In this document: positions 43,572 through 52,148 of the stretch, piece by piece | Position numbering within the stretch: the stretch's first letter is position 1 | How the letters are laid out: each line of letters opens with the position of its first letter | Origin: Streptomyces sp. S4.7 | GTDB lineage: Bacteria > Actinomycetota > Actinomycetes > Streptomycetales > Streptomycetaceae | Reading direction: 5' to 3' | DNA length: 64,000 nt | Assembly: GCF_010384365.1 (NCBI RefSeq) | Contig: NZ_CP048397.1 | Span: forward strand, 6,324,001-6,388,000 | The notes under the pieces: generated by a model | Database searches by the model: none | Seen by the model: only the letters and a program-made list of their open reading frames with translations | Told to the model about the DNA's origin: nothing | Position numbers and translations under genes: made by a program

Positions 43572-44006
43572 ATGGGGGAGATGGGGGACATGAGAGGCAC
43601 GGGGGAGCAGACGCGACTGCTGCGCAAGCAGTTGCTCCGCAGAGTGGAGAGCGCCGATCTCACGGCGGTTCCCGAGGTGCGCCACGCGCTGCGCGAGCTG
43701 CTGAGTCACTGGCGGGAGCGCGAGTCGGCCGAGGTCGCGGAGCTGCTCACGAGCGAGCTGGTGACCAACGCGCTGGTGCACACCGAACACGGAGCGGTGG
43801 TCAAGGCCACGGTCGCCGACTCCCGGCTGCGGGTGGAGGTGCGTGACTTCATCGACGCCCCGCCGACGCCGAACGCGCCGACGCAGGACGACGGGACGCA
43901 CGGGCGGGGGCTGGTCCTGGTCGACGGACTCGCCGACGCCTGGGGGGTGCTGACCCAGGGCCTGGGCAAGATGGTCTGGTTCGAGCTGAACGGCGAGACG
44001 GCCTGA
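43572..44006 (+). CDS. RsbW-like ATP-binding protein
   Basis: 144 residues from ATG 43572 (ATG 43581 and 43590 are equally possible). GHKL/anti-sigma-factor kinase fold: AVPEVRHALRELLSHWR, N box LTSELVTNALVHT, then VEVRDFIDAP and GRGLVLVDGLADAWG. Streptomycetes encode dozens of these, controlling sigma factors or spore events; no sigma or anti-anti-sigma gene is nearby. Its end runs into a tandem octamer repeat. Confidence 0.85.
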   Translation: MGEMGDMRGTGEQTRLLRKQLLRRVESADLTAVPEVRHALRELLSHWRERESAEVAELLTSELVTNALVHTEHGAVVKATVADSRLRVEVRDFIDAPPTPNAPTQDDGTHGRGLVLVDGLADAWGVLTQGLGKMVWFELNGETA

Positions 44007-44036
44007 GACGGCGAGACGGCGAGACGGCGAGACGGC
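43995..44036. repeat. GAGACGGC octamer repeat
   Basis: Five copies of GAGACGGC: one at 43995-44002, then after two bases four perfect tandem copies at 44005-44036. The stop codon of the preceding gene is embedded. Confidence 0.9.
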
Positions 44037-44167
44037 CTCGGCCGAGCCGGGGCGGCCACCGCCGCACGGGGCGTACGCCAACGACGGACCGGCGCGACGG
44101 TCTCCCGCCACGCCGGTCGTCCGTCATGTGCCCACTCGTCGACGAGCCGTCTCTCCGAGTACGGCGC

Positions 44168-45247
44168 TCAGCCGAACTGCTGCTCCAGATGCCTGAGTTT
44201 GCGCTCCAGCGAGTCGAGCCGGGGCAGCGCCTGGGTGTCGTCCTCCGCGGTCAGGTCGACGGTACGCGCGTCGTACCCTTTCACCGGCTGGAGAGGGGGC
44301 TGGGGCCGCCCGAGCGACGTGTCGGCCTCGCGCAGTTCGCCTATGACGGGCTCCGGGGAGGCGGCTCCGACGGCCGGCGGTGAACCGCTCCCGCCGGTCA
44401 CGGCCGGTACGGGCGCCGCTCCCGGCAGCTCGACCTGGCGGCCACGGCCGCGCCCCCAGGCCCGGTGCTGCCGGTTGAGGGCCTTGATCCTCGCCCGGCC
44501 CAACTTCTCCTGCTCGCGCCGCCGGTGCTTGTTCTGTTCCTTCTGCCTGCGGTCCTCGCGTACCTCGTCGACCGCCTCGTCCAGTGTGCGTACGCCTTCG
44601 AGGAGCATCAGCGACCAGGCGCCGAACGTCTCACGGGGCGCCCGCAGCCACCGGACGATCCGGATCTGCGGCAACGGACGGGGCACCAGGCCCTGTTCAC
44701 GCAGGGCCGCCCGGCGGGTCTGCTTCAGCGCCCGGTCGAACAGCACGGCGGCCGAGAGCGACATGCCGGCGAAGAACTGCGGCGCTCCCGCGTGCTCCAT
44801 GCCGCGCGGCGCGTGCACCCAGTTGAACCAGGCGGCGGCGCCGGCGAACGTCCACACCAACAGCCGTGAGCCGAGTGCGGCATCGCCGTGACTGGCCTCG
44901 CGCACCGCCAGCACGGAGCAGAACATCGCCGCCCCGTCGAGACCGAACGGTACGAGATACTCCCAGCCGCCCGTGAGGTTGAGGTTTTGCCGGCCGAAGC
45001 CGACGAGGCCGTGGAAGGAGAGCGCGGCGGCCACCGCGGCGCAGCAGAACAGCAGCAGATAGGAGGCGCTTCCGTAGATCGCTTCCTTCCGTCTGCGGCG
45101 CTCCTCGCTGCGCTCCCAGGAGTCCTCGGCCGCGGTCTTGGCGCCTGCGCGTTTTCCGCGCGCGATCAAAGCCACCGCTACCAGGACTCCGATAAGCATC
45201 ACGCCGCTCGGAAGCAGCCAGTTGAGCGGTGGGTCGGTCAGTCGCAT
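44168..45247 (-). CDS. DUF2637-type membrane protein
   Basis: 359 residues. Four hydrophobic segments in the first ~200 residues (PSGVMLIGVLVAVALIA; YLLLFCCAAVAAALSFHGLV; YLVPFGLDGAAMFCSVLAVR; VWTFAGAAAWFNWVHA) resemble the actinobacterial DUF2637 family, followed by a long charged cytoplasmic tail (RRQKEQNKHRRREQEKLGRA). DUF2637 is also found near plasmid transfer genes, but no transfer gene is here. ATG 45247 is taken; GTG or ATG starts further upstream are possible. Function unknown. Confidence 0.7.
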   Translation of the reverse strand: MRLTDPPLNWLLPSGVMLIGVLVAVALIARGKRAGAKTAAEDSWERSEERRRRKEAIYGSASYLLLFCCAAVAAALSFHGLVGFGRQNLNLTGGWEYLVPFGLDGAAMFCSVLAVREASHGDAALGSRLLVWTFAGAAAWFNWVHAPRGMEHAGAPQFFAGMSLSAAVLFDRALKQTRRAALREQGLVPRPLPQIRIVRWLRAPRETFGAWSLMLLEGVRTLDEAVDEVREDRRQKEQNKHRRREQEKLGRARIKALNRQHRAWGRGRGRQVELPGAAPVPAVTGGSGSPPAVGAASPEPVIGELREADTSLGRPQPPLQPVKGYDARTVDLTAEDDTQALPRLDSLERKLRHLEQQFG

Positions 45248-45477
45248 GCGGTGTCTGTCCCTTGCATCGCAGTGGGGCGTTTCGGGCGCCATATTGGCCG
45301 AACCACCGCTGCGCGCAGGAGTGTTTCGGGACAAGAGAACGCCAACGAGGCGCAAGGATACGCGAATAGGAGGAGTCCCCTCGAACGAACGGGCGAGGGG
45401 CCCGAGTTGCATTCGAATCTGACCCGCCCTCATGCAACCCGGAAGAGTGGCATGGTCCAACGAAGGCCGTAGGAAGG

Positions 45478-46329
45478 TCAGTTGCTGCTTGCGCTCAGGC
45501 GCCGGACCCGGTCGGCGTCGCACGTGCGCGGGCAGGTCACGCACGTGTCCTCGGGACGCAGCGTGTAGAAGAAGCAGCAGCTCGCCCGGTCCCTGGTGGG
45601 CAGCGATTCGCCGCCGGTGCCCCGCAGTTCACGGAAGCCCGCCGTACCGACGTACGGCTTCGTCGTTCCCGGCAGCAGCAGTTCGAGCTCCGCCATCGCG
45701 CGCCGCTCCTCGCCCAGCAGCTGCGAGACGTACCAGAGCCCCTCGACGATCTCGTCCGTCGCCATGCCCCACAGGGCGTGGTTGCGACGGCGCATACGGG
45801 GCCCGAACGCGGCCAGTACCGGGCCGAGATGCTCCGCCACCGCCGAACGCACCTCCGCGCGCAGCGCCTCCTCGTCCGGTACCACCCTGGCGCCCGGCAG
45901 CTCGGCGGCGGGGTCACCCGGCAGACAGGCGAACTCGTCGATCCGGACGGCGATGCGGCCCCGCGCCCGCTGGAAGGAGACGTGTTCCACCGGGATGCGC
46001 GGCACCCGACGGCTCACGAACCACGGCACGGTGATCAACAGGCAGACGGGCCAGGCGTATCGGTGGAGTCCGAAGGTCGCGACGACGTCCGGGCGGGCCC
46101 GTTGGCCGTAGTCGCGCACCACCTGCGCCTCGTCCCAGGCGAGAAACGTGTCGACGGCGGATCCGCCCGCCGTGAGATCGGTCGCGCCGACCCAGCCGTC
46201 GCCCGCCGCCGGACGCTCACCGTCCGTCAGCTCGTCGATGCCCAGCGAGGGGAAGACCTCGGTCAGTCGCCGGTAGGCATCGGCGACCGGTGAGGAGAAC
46301 CGGCCGGACAGCAGGGTGTGCGCAGACAT
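45478..46329 (-). CDS. FhuF-like (2Fe-2S) ferric-siderophore reductase
   Basis: 283 residues. The C-terminus has the exact FhuF cluster spacing C251-C252-x(10)-C263-x(2)-C266 (SCCFFYTLRPEDTCVTC), which binds a 2Fe-2S centre. The N-terminal part fits the FhuF/iron reductase domain. It likely releases iron from imported hydroxamate siderophores in the cytoplasm. A good iron box lies 30 bp upstream, so DmdR/DtxR-type repression when iron is plentiful is expected. No siderophore biosynthesis or uptake gene is in the window. Confidence 0.88.
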   Translation of the reverse strand: MSAHTLLSGRFSSPVADAYRRLTEVFPSLGIDELTDGERPAAGDGWVGATDLTAGGSAVDTFLAWDEAQVVRDYGQRARPDVVATFGLHRYAWPVCLLITVPWFVSRRVPRIPVEHVSFQRARGRIAVRIDEFACLPGDPAAELPGARVVPDEEALRAEVRSAVAEHLGPVLAAFGPRMRRRNHALWGMATDEIVEGLWYVSQLLGEERRAMAELELLLPGTTKPYVGTAGFRELRGTGGESLPTRDRASCCFFYTLRPEDTCVTCPRTCDADRVRRLSASSN

Positions 46330-46358
46330 TCCTGGGGACCACCGAATCGCGATCGTTT

Positions 46359-46377
46359 GAAGGTGAGGCTTACCTTA
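46359..46377. promoter_or_regulatory. Iron box (DmdR/DtxR-type operator)
   Basis: GAAGGTGAGGCTTACCTTA matches the consensus TTAGGTTAGGCTAACCTAA at 14 of 19 positions by eye. It is centred about 39 bp upstream of the FhuF-like ATG. Confidence 0.75.
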
Positions 46378-46490
46378 CCCGACACGAATCATGTTTGAAC
46401 TGTCACCCTGTCCGCCTATGGTGCTTCGGGGGCCCGGTTCGCGCGAGCCGGGACGACCTGGAGGACGTGACAGCCGGAGGAGGACGCGCG

Positions 46491-47279
46491 ATGGAGCTGG
46501 GCAGCGCGCACGACGGTGCGACCGCCCCCCGGCAGGCGTCGGGCCGTACGCGGGCCGAGGACGCCCCGCGAGTCCCGGACCAGGCGCGCGGCGAGCACAC
46601 CCACGACGCGCTCCGCGCCGTGCCCGCCACCTCGCCCGAGCCCGGCGTACGCCGTACCGTGCGGCGGTACTCCGTACGCGGCCAGGTCCTCGACGCGCTC
46701 CGTACCGCCCTCGTCAGCGGCGAGCTGGTGCCCGGCGAGGTCTACTCAGGGCCCGCGCTCGGCGAGCGCTTCGGAGTGTCGGCCACCCCCGTGCGCGAGG
46801 CCATGCAGCAGCTCGTACTCGAAGGCGCCGTCGAGGTCGTCCCCAACCGGGGCTTCCGGGTCGCCGAGCGCACCGCCCGCGATCTGTCCGAGCTGGCCGA
46901 GGTACGGGCGCTGATCGAGGTCCCGGTGATGCTGAGGCTGGCGCGGACCGTCGCGGCCGATCGCTGGGCGCAGCTGCGCCCACTGGCCGAGGTGACCGCC
47001 ACGGCGGCGGCGCACGGCGATCTCGCCGCCTACGCGGACCACGACCGCGCCTTCCACGGCGCGCTCCTCGGCCTCTCCGGCAACCGGCAGCTGGTCCTGG
47101 TCGCCGACGACCTCCACCGCCGCGCGCAGTGGCCGCTCGTCGGCGCGCCGAGGACGGTCAGGGCCGAGCTCGTCGCGGACGCCGCCGAGCACTCCGCCCT
47201 GCTCGACGCGTTGATCGCCGGCGATCTGCCGGTCGTACGCTCGCTCGTACGACAGCACTTCACCGGCGGCGCGGGCTGA
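46491..47279 (+). CDS. GntR-family regulator (FCD/VanR type)
   Basis: 262 residues. After a ~55-residue unstructured start comes the GntR winged helix (YSVRGQVLDALRTALVSGEL, ALGERFGVSATPVREAMQQL) and an all-helical FCD domain with metal-type D/H positions (HDRAFHGALLGLSG, EHSALLDALIAGDL). It probably represses a catabolic operon not in the window. ATG 46491 has GGAGGAGG upstream. Divergent from the iron-regulated gene. Confidence 0.85.
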   Translation: MELGSAHDGATAPRQASGRTRAEDAPRVPDQARGEHTHDALRAVPATSPEPGVRRTVRRYSVRGQVLDALRTALVSGELVPGEVYSGPALGERFGVSATPVREAMQQLVLEGAVEVVPNRGFRVAERTARDLSELAEVRALIEVPVMLRLARTVAADRWAQLRPLAEVTATAAAHGDLAAYADHDRAFHGALLGLSGNRQLVLVADDLHRRAQWPLVGAPRTVRAELVADAAEHSALLDALIAGDLPVVRSLVRQHFTGGAG

Positions 47280-47409
47280 CCACTCCCGGCGCCGCCGCGA
47301 GGTACGCACCGGGCTTCGGTACCGTGCGCGTGCGGGTGGCGTCCCCCGCTTCCGGCGACGTCCGGCCGGGGAGTGACCTCAGGGCTCCCTCGCCCGGCGC
47401 CGTGTCGGA

Positions 47410-48183
47410 TCAGGCCGCCGTGGGTGGCGCGAGTTGTGCCGCCAGCCAGGTCGGGACGCCGTCCAGCAGGCGGAACAGCCGGCCCGCCTCCGCACGCAGT
47501 CGTGTCGCCTCCGGCTCCGGTTCGGCGTCGGCCAGGGCGGCGAGTGCCGGGGCCGTACCGACCAGATAGCCCAGCTCCTCACGGATCCGCAGCGACTCGC
47601 CGAAGCCGTGCCGCGCCTCCGCCAGCTCGCCCTCGCGCAGCGCGAGCCCGGCCAGATGGCGCCAGGTGAAGGAGAGCAGCAGCGACTGCCCGTGCGCGGT
47701 GGCGCCCGCGTGGGCGCGCCGGTACGCGGCGAGGGCCGACTGCGGGGAGTCCGAGAGGTGTTCGGCGATCAGGCCCCGCCGGAAGTCGAGCAGCGGACGG
47801 CCGGGCGCCGTCGGGGCGAGCAGCGCGGCGGCCCGCCCGAGCGCGGCACGCGCCTCGTCGGCGCGGTCGCGCACCCCGAGGACGGTGGACGCGTAGGCGA
47901 GATGGCCGCGCTCGCACGCCGCGCCGCCCCGTTCGTCGTCCTCGCGCGCCGTGGCCTCCGCGACCCGGAGCGCGTCCTCGGCCTCCGGCCAGCCCTCACC
48001 GGTGAACAGGCAGCGCTCCACCAGCAGTGACGCCCGCTGGAGAGAGGGCGCGGCTCCCGGATGGGGCGCGAGCAGGGCGGCGGCGTCGGTCCAACAGCCG
48101 CGCGAGCGCAACCGCCATACCGCGGTCTGGAGTGGGTCGTCACCGGTAGTGAATCCGGAACCAGACATGGCGGTATCCGCCAC
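47410..48183 (-). CDS. Helical-repeat (TPR-like) protein of unknown function
   Basis: 257 residues made of helix pairs (ARAALGRAAALLAPTAP, SALAAYRRAHAGATAHGQSL, RHGFGESLRIREELGYLVG) of the tetratricopeptide kind. GTG 48183 is chosen because GGAGGGCAAT precedes it at good spacing; the ATG at 48168 lacks a site. No catalytic motif. Probably binds a partner protein. Confidence 0.72.
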   Translation of the reverse strand: MADTAMSGSGFTTGDDPLQTAVWRLRSRGCWTDAAALLAPHPGAAPSLQRASLLVERCLFTGEGWPEAEDALRVAEATAREDDERGGAACERGHLAYASTVLGVRDRADEARAALGRAAALLAPTAPGRPLLDFRRGLIAEHLSDSPQSALAAYRRAHAGATAHGQSLLLSFTWRHLAGLALREGELAEARHGFGESLRIREELGYLVGTAPALAALADAEPEPEATRLRAEAGRLFRLLDGVPTWLAAQLAPPTAA

Positions 48184-48532
48184 ATTGCCCTCCCCGAGCG
48201 CGCCATTGTGCTGTTGAGTTCTCACGCATCTCAGCACGGATCGGCACGCCGGGCCAATAGTTCAGGTGAAAAAATTCACAATGCCTTGGTCAACAAGGGG
48301 TCGACAGGGGGATGCCCGACGCTCCGTCAGGACGGCCGCGAGCACCGTCCGGCAGGGTCCTCACGTATCTCGTCGGCCGGGCTGACCAGGGAGATCCGCC
48401 CGCCGCCGGGCGGTGGGGAGTTCACCGCGAGGGCGGCCACGGGCCGCTCCCCGTCACACGGTCGGGTCCTGCCCGTGACCGCAACGGGTGACGGCGGTCA
48501 ACCTGGCACCGGGTGACGCGTGTTGGGCCCGG
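48184..48532. other. Intergenic region with a hairpin and a small dyad
   Basis: 349 bases without a gene. CCGCCCG-CCGC-CGGGCGG at 48396-48413 could end the PucR message reading leftward. GTGAA-AAAA-TTCAC at 48266-48279 lies 83 bp upstream of the TPR-like gene and is a possible operator. No RNA gene recognised. Confidence 0.45.
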
Positions 48533-50317
48533 TCAGCTCATCCGGAGCGCCAGGAAGAAGTCGAGCTTGTCCTCCAGACGGGACAGGTCGCGGCCCGTCA
48601 GCTGCTCGATGCGCCCCACCCGGTACCGCAACGTGTTCACGTGCAGATGCAGCCGGGCGGCGCAACGGGTCCAGGAGCCGTCGCAGTCGAGGAACGCCTG
48701 AAGCGTCGGGACGAGTTCGGCGCGGTGGCGGCGGTCGTACTCGCGCAGCGGATCGAGCAGCCGCGCGGTGAACGCGCGCCGGACGTCGTCCGGGACGAAC
48801 GGCAACAGCAGTACGTGCGAGGCCAGCTCGTGATGGCCCGCCGCGCACACCCGGCCGGGCCGGGCCGCGGCCACCCGGCGGGCGTGTCTGGCCTCCTCCA
48901 GCGCGCCGCGCAGGCCCTCGGCCGAGTGGACGGCCGCGCTGACACCCAGGGTCAGCCGGCCGTCGTCGGCGAGTCCGGCGGCCAGTGGCCGGCGTACGGC
49001 GGCGAGCAGGACGTCGGCGCGCAGACCCGCGTCCGCGGGCTCCGCGTGGCCCTCGCCGCCAACCGGCGCCGTACCGTCCCGGTCCCCGTACCCGCCTTCG
49101 CTCTCGTCCCCGGCGTCGGAAGGTACCGCCAGCGGCACCAGCGCGATCGCCTCGCCGCCCGTGTGGGCCACCGCGATCCGATCGCCCGACTCCATGCCCG
49201 CCGCCGTCGGATCGACCAGGATCTCCTCCAGCACCGACTGGGCGACCGGACCCGTGTCGGCCGAGTCGCCCTCGGCCTCGCCGTCCCAGTCGACACGCGC
49301 CACGACCAGCTGCCAGTGCGGGGCCGCTCCGTCGCCGGGCAGCAGCACCGGCGCCGCGACCCTCAGCCGGGCCGCGATGTCGGCGGGCGGGGCACCGCTC
49401 TGCACGAGTTCCAGGATCTCCTGGGCGAGCCGGCGCCGTACCGTGCGCGCCGCGTCCCGCCGGTCCCGTTCGACCGCGATCAGCTGGGTGACGCCCTGGA
49501 GCAGATCCAGCCGGGGGGCCGCCCACTCACCGGCGTCCGCCTCCACGGCCAGCAGCCAGTCGGACAGGACGCTCTCGCGCACGTCCGGGCCCGGACCGCC
49601 GCCAGGACCGCCCGGACTTCCGGCACCGCCCGCTCCCGCCGCGCCGCGCCCCCCGGCACGCACCGGGAACAGCGAGTACGTCCTGCCGTCCACGGCCACC
49701 CGGTGCGGTGCCCGCCGCCCCGTCCGCGTCGCCGCCAGATGCTCCGCCGCCAGAGCCGCGCCCGCCGCGCCGGACAGCGGCTCGCCCGCCCCGGCGATCC
49801 GCCGCCCGGTGGGCGAGAGCACCCAGGCCCGCAGATCGAGGTCCGATCCCAGCAGGTCAAGGACGACCTCCGGCCCTCCGCCGGCCGGGCCGGACGTCAT
49901 CAGCCTGCGGTGCCGGTCGACGACGGCGGCCAGGTCCCCCGCTCGCTCCCCGGACACCTGCCGCACCACGTACTCGGTGATCGTCGCGAACGCGACGGAC
50001 TCGTTCACCGCGAAGAGCGGCAGCCGGTGCCGCAGACACGCCCCGACCAGGTCGTCCGGGACGGCACCCAGCTCCGCCTCACCGGCGGCCAGCCCCGCCA
50101 CCCCGGCACCGGCGAGGAGCCGTACGAACGGCTCGGAGTCCTGGGGCGTCCGCCGCCAGGCCAGCCCGGTCAGGACCAGTTCGCCGCCCGACAGATAGCG
50201 GCTGGGGTCCCGCAGATCGGTGGTCATCACACCGCGTACGGTCCGGTCGAGCTCGTCCCGGCCACCGAGCAGCCGCAGGCCCAGCGCATCGGTTTCCAGC
50301 AGTGCGCGCAGCCGCAT
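48533..50317 (-). CDS. PucR-family purine catabolism regulator
   Basis: 594 residues. The N-terminal PucR domain (LRLLGGRDELDRTVRGVMTT, YLSGGELVLTGLAWR), a long middle GGDEF-like/GAF-type region, and the C-terminal HTH_30 (CAARLHLHVNTLRYRVGRIE, QLTGRDLSRLEDKLDFFLAL). Members activate purine/urate degradation operons. It is divergent to the xanthine dehydrogenase operon across 306 bp, the expected target. Start ATG 50317 (alternative ATG 50386); neither has a strong ribosome-binding site. Confidence 0.88.
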   Translation of the reverse strand: MRLRALLETDALGLRLLGGRDELDRTVRGVMTTDLRDPSRYLSGGELVLTGLAWRRTPQDSEPFVRLLAGAGVAGLAAGEAELGAVPDDLVGACLRHRLPLFAVNESVAFATITEYVVRQVSGERAGDLAAVVDRHRRLMTSGPAGGGPEVVLDLLGSDLDLRAWVLSPTGRRIAGAGEPLSGAAGAALAAEHLAATRTGRRAPHRVAVDGRTYSLFPVRAGGRGAAGAGGAGSPGGPGGGPGPDVRESVLSDWLLAVEADAGEWAAPRLDLLQGVTQLIAVERDRRDAARTVRRRLAQEILELVQSGAPPADIAARLRVAAPVLLPGDGAAPHWQLVVARVDWDGEAEGDSADTGPVAQSVLEEILVDPTAAGMESGDRIAVAHTGGEAIALVPLAVPSDAGDESEGGYGDRDGTAPVGGEGHAEPADAGLRADVLLAAVRRPLAAGLADDGRLTLGVSAAVHSAEGLRGALEEARHARRVAAARPGRVCAAGHHELASHVLLLPFVPDDVRRAFTARLLDPLREYDRRHRAELVPTLQAFLDCDGSWTRCAARLHLHVNTLRYRVGRIEQLTGRDLSRLEDKLDFFLALRMS

Positions 50318-50572
50318 CTCGTCGCCGCCGATCTCTTCTCTCGTCCCGGATGAGCCGTGCTCGGCGAGCGTCCGCCGCCTCGCCATTTGTTCGAATCTAC
50401 AAGACCCGGAAGCCGCCCAGCCAACTCCTTCATGGTTTCGGTGACTGCACCGGACGGAGCACGGCCGGTGTACTTGGGCCACACAGCGTTAACACCTGGT
50501 GAATATCCGTATGAGACAACCGGACCGAAACCGGACCGACAGTCGAGACTCCGGCCGTCCCCCGGGCTCCAG

Positions 50573-50608
50573 TGAACGACCGATCGCGAATGAACGACCG
50601 ATCACGAA
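50573..50608. repeat. 18-bp tandem direct repeat at the xdh operon start
   Basis: TGAACGACCGATCGCGAA is followed at once by TGAACGACCGATCACGAA (17/18 identical), then a further TGAAGAG that merges into the ribosome-binding region of the xdh start at 50624. Likely a binding site array for PucR or an RNA-level element. Confidence 0.65.
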
Positions 50609-50623
50609 TGAAGAGAGCCACTC

Positions 50624-51514
50624 ATGGACTTCCTTCGCCCCGCCGGCTGGGAGGAGGCGCTCGCCGCCAAGGCTGAGCACCCCACCGCCGTACCCATCGC
50701 GGGTGGTACCGATGTCATGGTCGAGATCAACTTCGACCACCGGCGGCCCGAGTACCTCATGGACCTGAACCGCATCGGCGAACTGAGCGAATGGACGGTC
50801 GGCGAGGAGCACGTCCGCCTGGGCGCCTCCGTCCCGTACACCCGGATCATGGACCACCTGCGGACCGAGCTGCCCGGACTCGCCCTCGCCTCGCACACCG
50901 TCGGCTCGCCCCAGATCCGCAACCGCGGCTCCGTCGGGGGCAACCTCGGCGCCGCCTCGCCCGCCGGCGACTCGCACCCCGCGCTGCTCGCCGCGGGCGC
51001 CGAGGTGGAGGTGGAGTCCGTACGCGGCGTCCGCCACATTCCCGTCGAGGAGTTCTACACGGGCGTGAAGCGCAACGCGCTGGCCCCGGACGAGCTGATC
51101 AGGTCCGTCCTCATCAAGAAGGCGTCCGGACCGCAGCAGTTCTCCAAGGTCGGTACGCGCAACGCGATGGTCATCGCGGTCTGCGCGTTCGGCATCGCCC
51201 TGCACCCCGACACCCGCACCGTGAAGACCGGCATCGGCTCCGCCGCGCCCACCCCGCTGCGGGCCCGTGCCGCCGAGGACTTCCTCAACGCGGCGCTGGA
51301 GGAGGGCGGGTTCTGGGAGAACGGCAAGGTCATCACCCCGTCGGTCGTCAAGCAGTTCGCGGACCTCGCGTCCGGCGCCTGCAACCCGATCGACGACGTG
51401 CGCGGCACCGCGAAGTACCGCCGCCACGCGGTGGGCATCATGGCCCGCCGCACGCTCGGCTGGACCTGGGAGCAGTACCGGGCCACCGGCACCACGCTGG
51501 AAGGAGCTGCATAG
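50624..51514 (+). CDS. xdhB: Xanthine dehydrogenase FAD-binding subunit
   Basis: 296 residues of the XdhB/CoxM family. FAD-binding blocks VPIAGGTDVMVEINFD and SPQIRNRGSVGGNLGAASPA are intact, and the C-terminal CO-dehydrogenase flavoprotein domain follows. It passes electrons between the 2Fe-2S subunit and NAD or another acceptor. Start ATG 50624, first gene of an FAD-FeS-Mo operon (2-bp gap to the next). Confidence 0.92.
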   Translation: MDFLRPAGWEEALAAKAEHPTAVPIAGGTDVMVEINFDHRRPEYLMDLNRIGELSEWTVGEEHVRLGASVPYTRIMDHLRTELPGLALASHTVGSPQIRNRGSVGGNLGAASPAGDSHPALLAAGAEVEVESVRGVRHIPVEEFYTGVKRNALAPDELIRSVLIKKASGPQQFSKVGTRNAMVIAVCAFGIALHPDTRTVKTGIGSAAPTPLRARAAEDFLNAALEEGGFWENGKVITPSVVKQFADLASGACNPIDDVRGTAKYRRHAVGIMARRTLGWTWEQYRATGTTLEGAA

Positions 51515-51516
51515 CG

Positions 51517-52146
51517 ATGCGCGTGAACTTCACCGTCAACGGCCGTCCCCAGGAGGCCGACGACGTCTGGGAGGGCGAGTCCCTCCTCTACGTCCTGCGC
51601 GAGCGCATGGGCCTGCCCGGCTCGAAGAACGCCTGCGAGCAGGGCGAGTGCGGCTCCTGTACGGTCCGCCTCGACGGTCTGCCCGTCTGCGCCTGCCTCG
51701 TCGCGGCCGGCCAGGTCGAGGGCCGTGACGTGGTCACCGTCGAGGGCCTGGCGGACTTCGCCGAGCAGCGTGCGGAGCGCGGCGGTTGCGGCGCCGATGG
51801 CTCGGAGGGCTCCGCGCCCGCCGACGGCACCGCAGGCTCCGCCACCTGCGGTACGAGTCTGCAGAGGGCTCAGCGGTGGCAGGCCGGGGGCACCGACTCC
51901 CGGACCGGCGAAGGCGGTGACCTCTCCCCGATCCAGCAGGCGTTCATCGACGCGGGCGCCGTGCAGTGCGGCTTCTGCACCCCCGGTCTGCTGGTCACCG
52001 CCGACGAGATGCTGGAGCGCAACCCCTCGCCGTCGGACGCGGACATCCGCGAGGCCCTCTCCGGCAACCTGTGCCGCTGCACCGGCTACGAGAAGATCCT
52101 CGACGCGGTCCGCCTCGCGGCCGCCCGGCAGTCCGAGGCGGTCTGA
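51517..52146 (+). CDS. Xanthine dehydrogenase 2Fe-2S subunit with an extra linker
   Basis: 209 residues. The plant-type ferredoxin domain has CEQGECGSC and the single C in VCAC; the second, helical domain has QCGFCTPG and LCRCTGYEKIL. These bind the two 2Fe-2S clusters. Between them (residues ~83-130) is a Gly/Ser/Ala-rich insert (ERGGCGADGSEGSAPADGTA) not usual in the family, probably a disordered linker. ATG 51517, 2 bp after the FAD subunit. Confidence 0.92.
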   Translation: MRVNFTVNGRPQEADDVWEGESLLYVLRERMGLPGSKNACEQGECGSCTVRLDGLPVCACLVAAGQVEGRDVVTVEGLADFAEQRAERGGCGADGSEGSAPADGTAGSATCGTSLQRAQRWQAGGTDSRTGEGGDLSPIQQAFIDAGAVQCGFCTPGLLVTADEMLERNPSPSDADIREALSGNLCRCTGYEKILDAVRLAAARQSEAV

Positions 52147-52148
52147 CC

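Noticed and set aside
44168..45247. DUF2637 protein as evidence of an integrated plasmid (transfer gene)
   Set aside because: No tra, rep, integrase or att-like repeat is nearby; chromosomal copies of such proteins are common.
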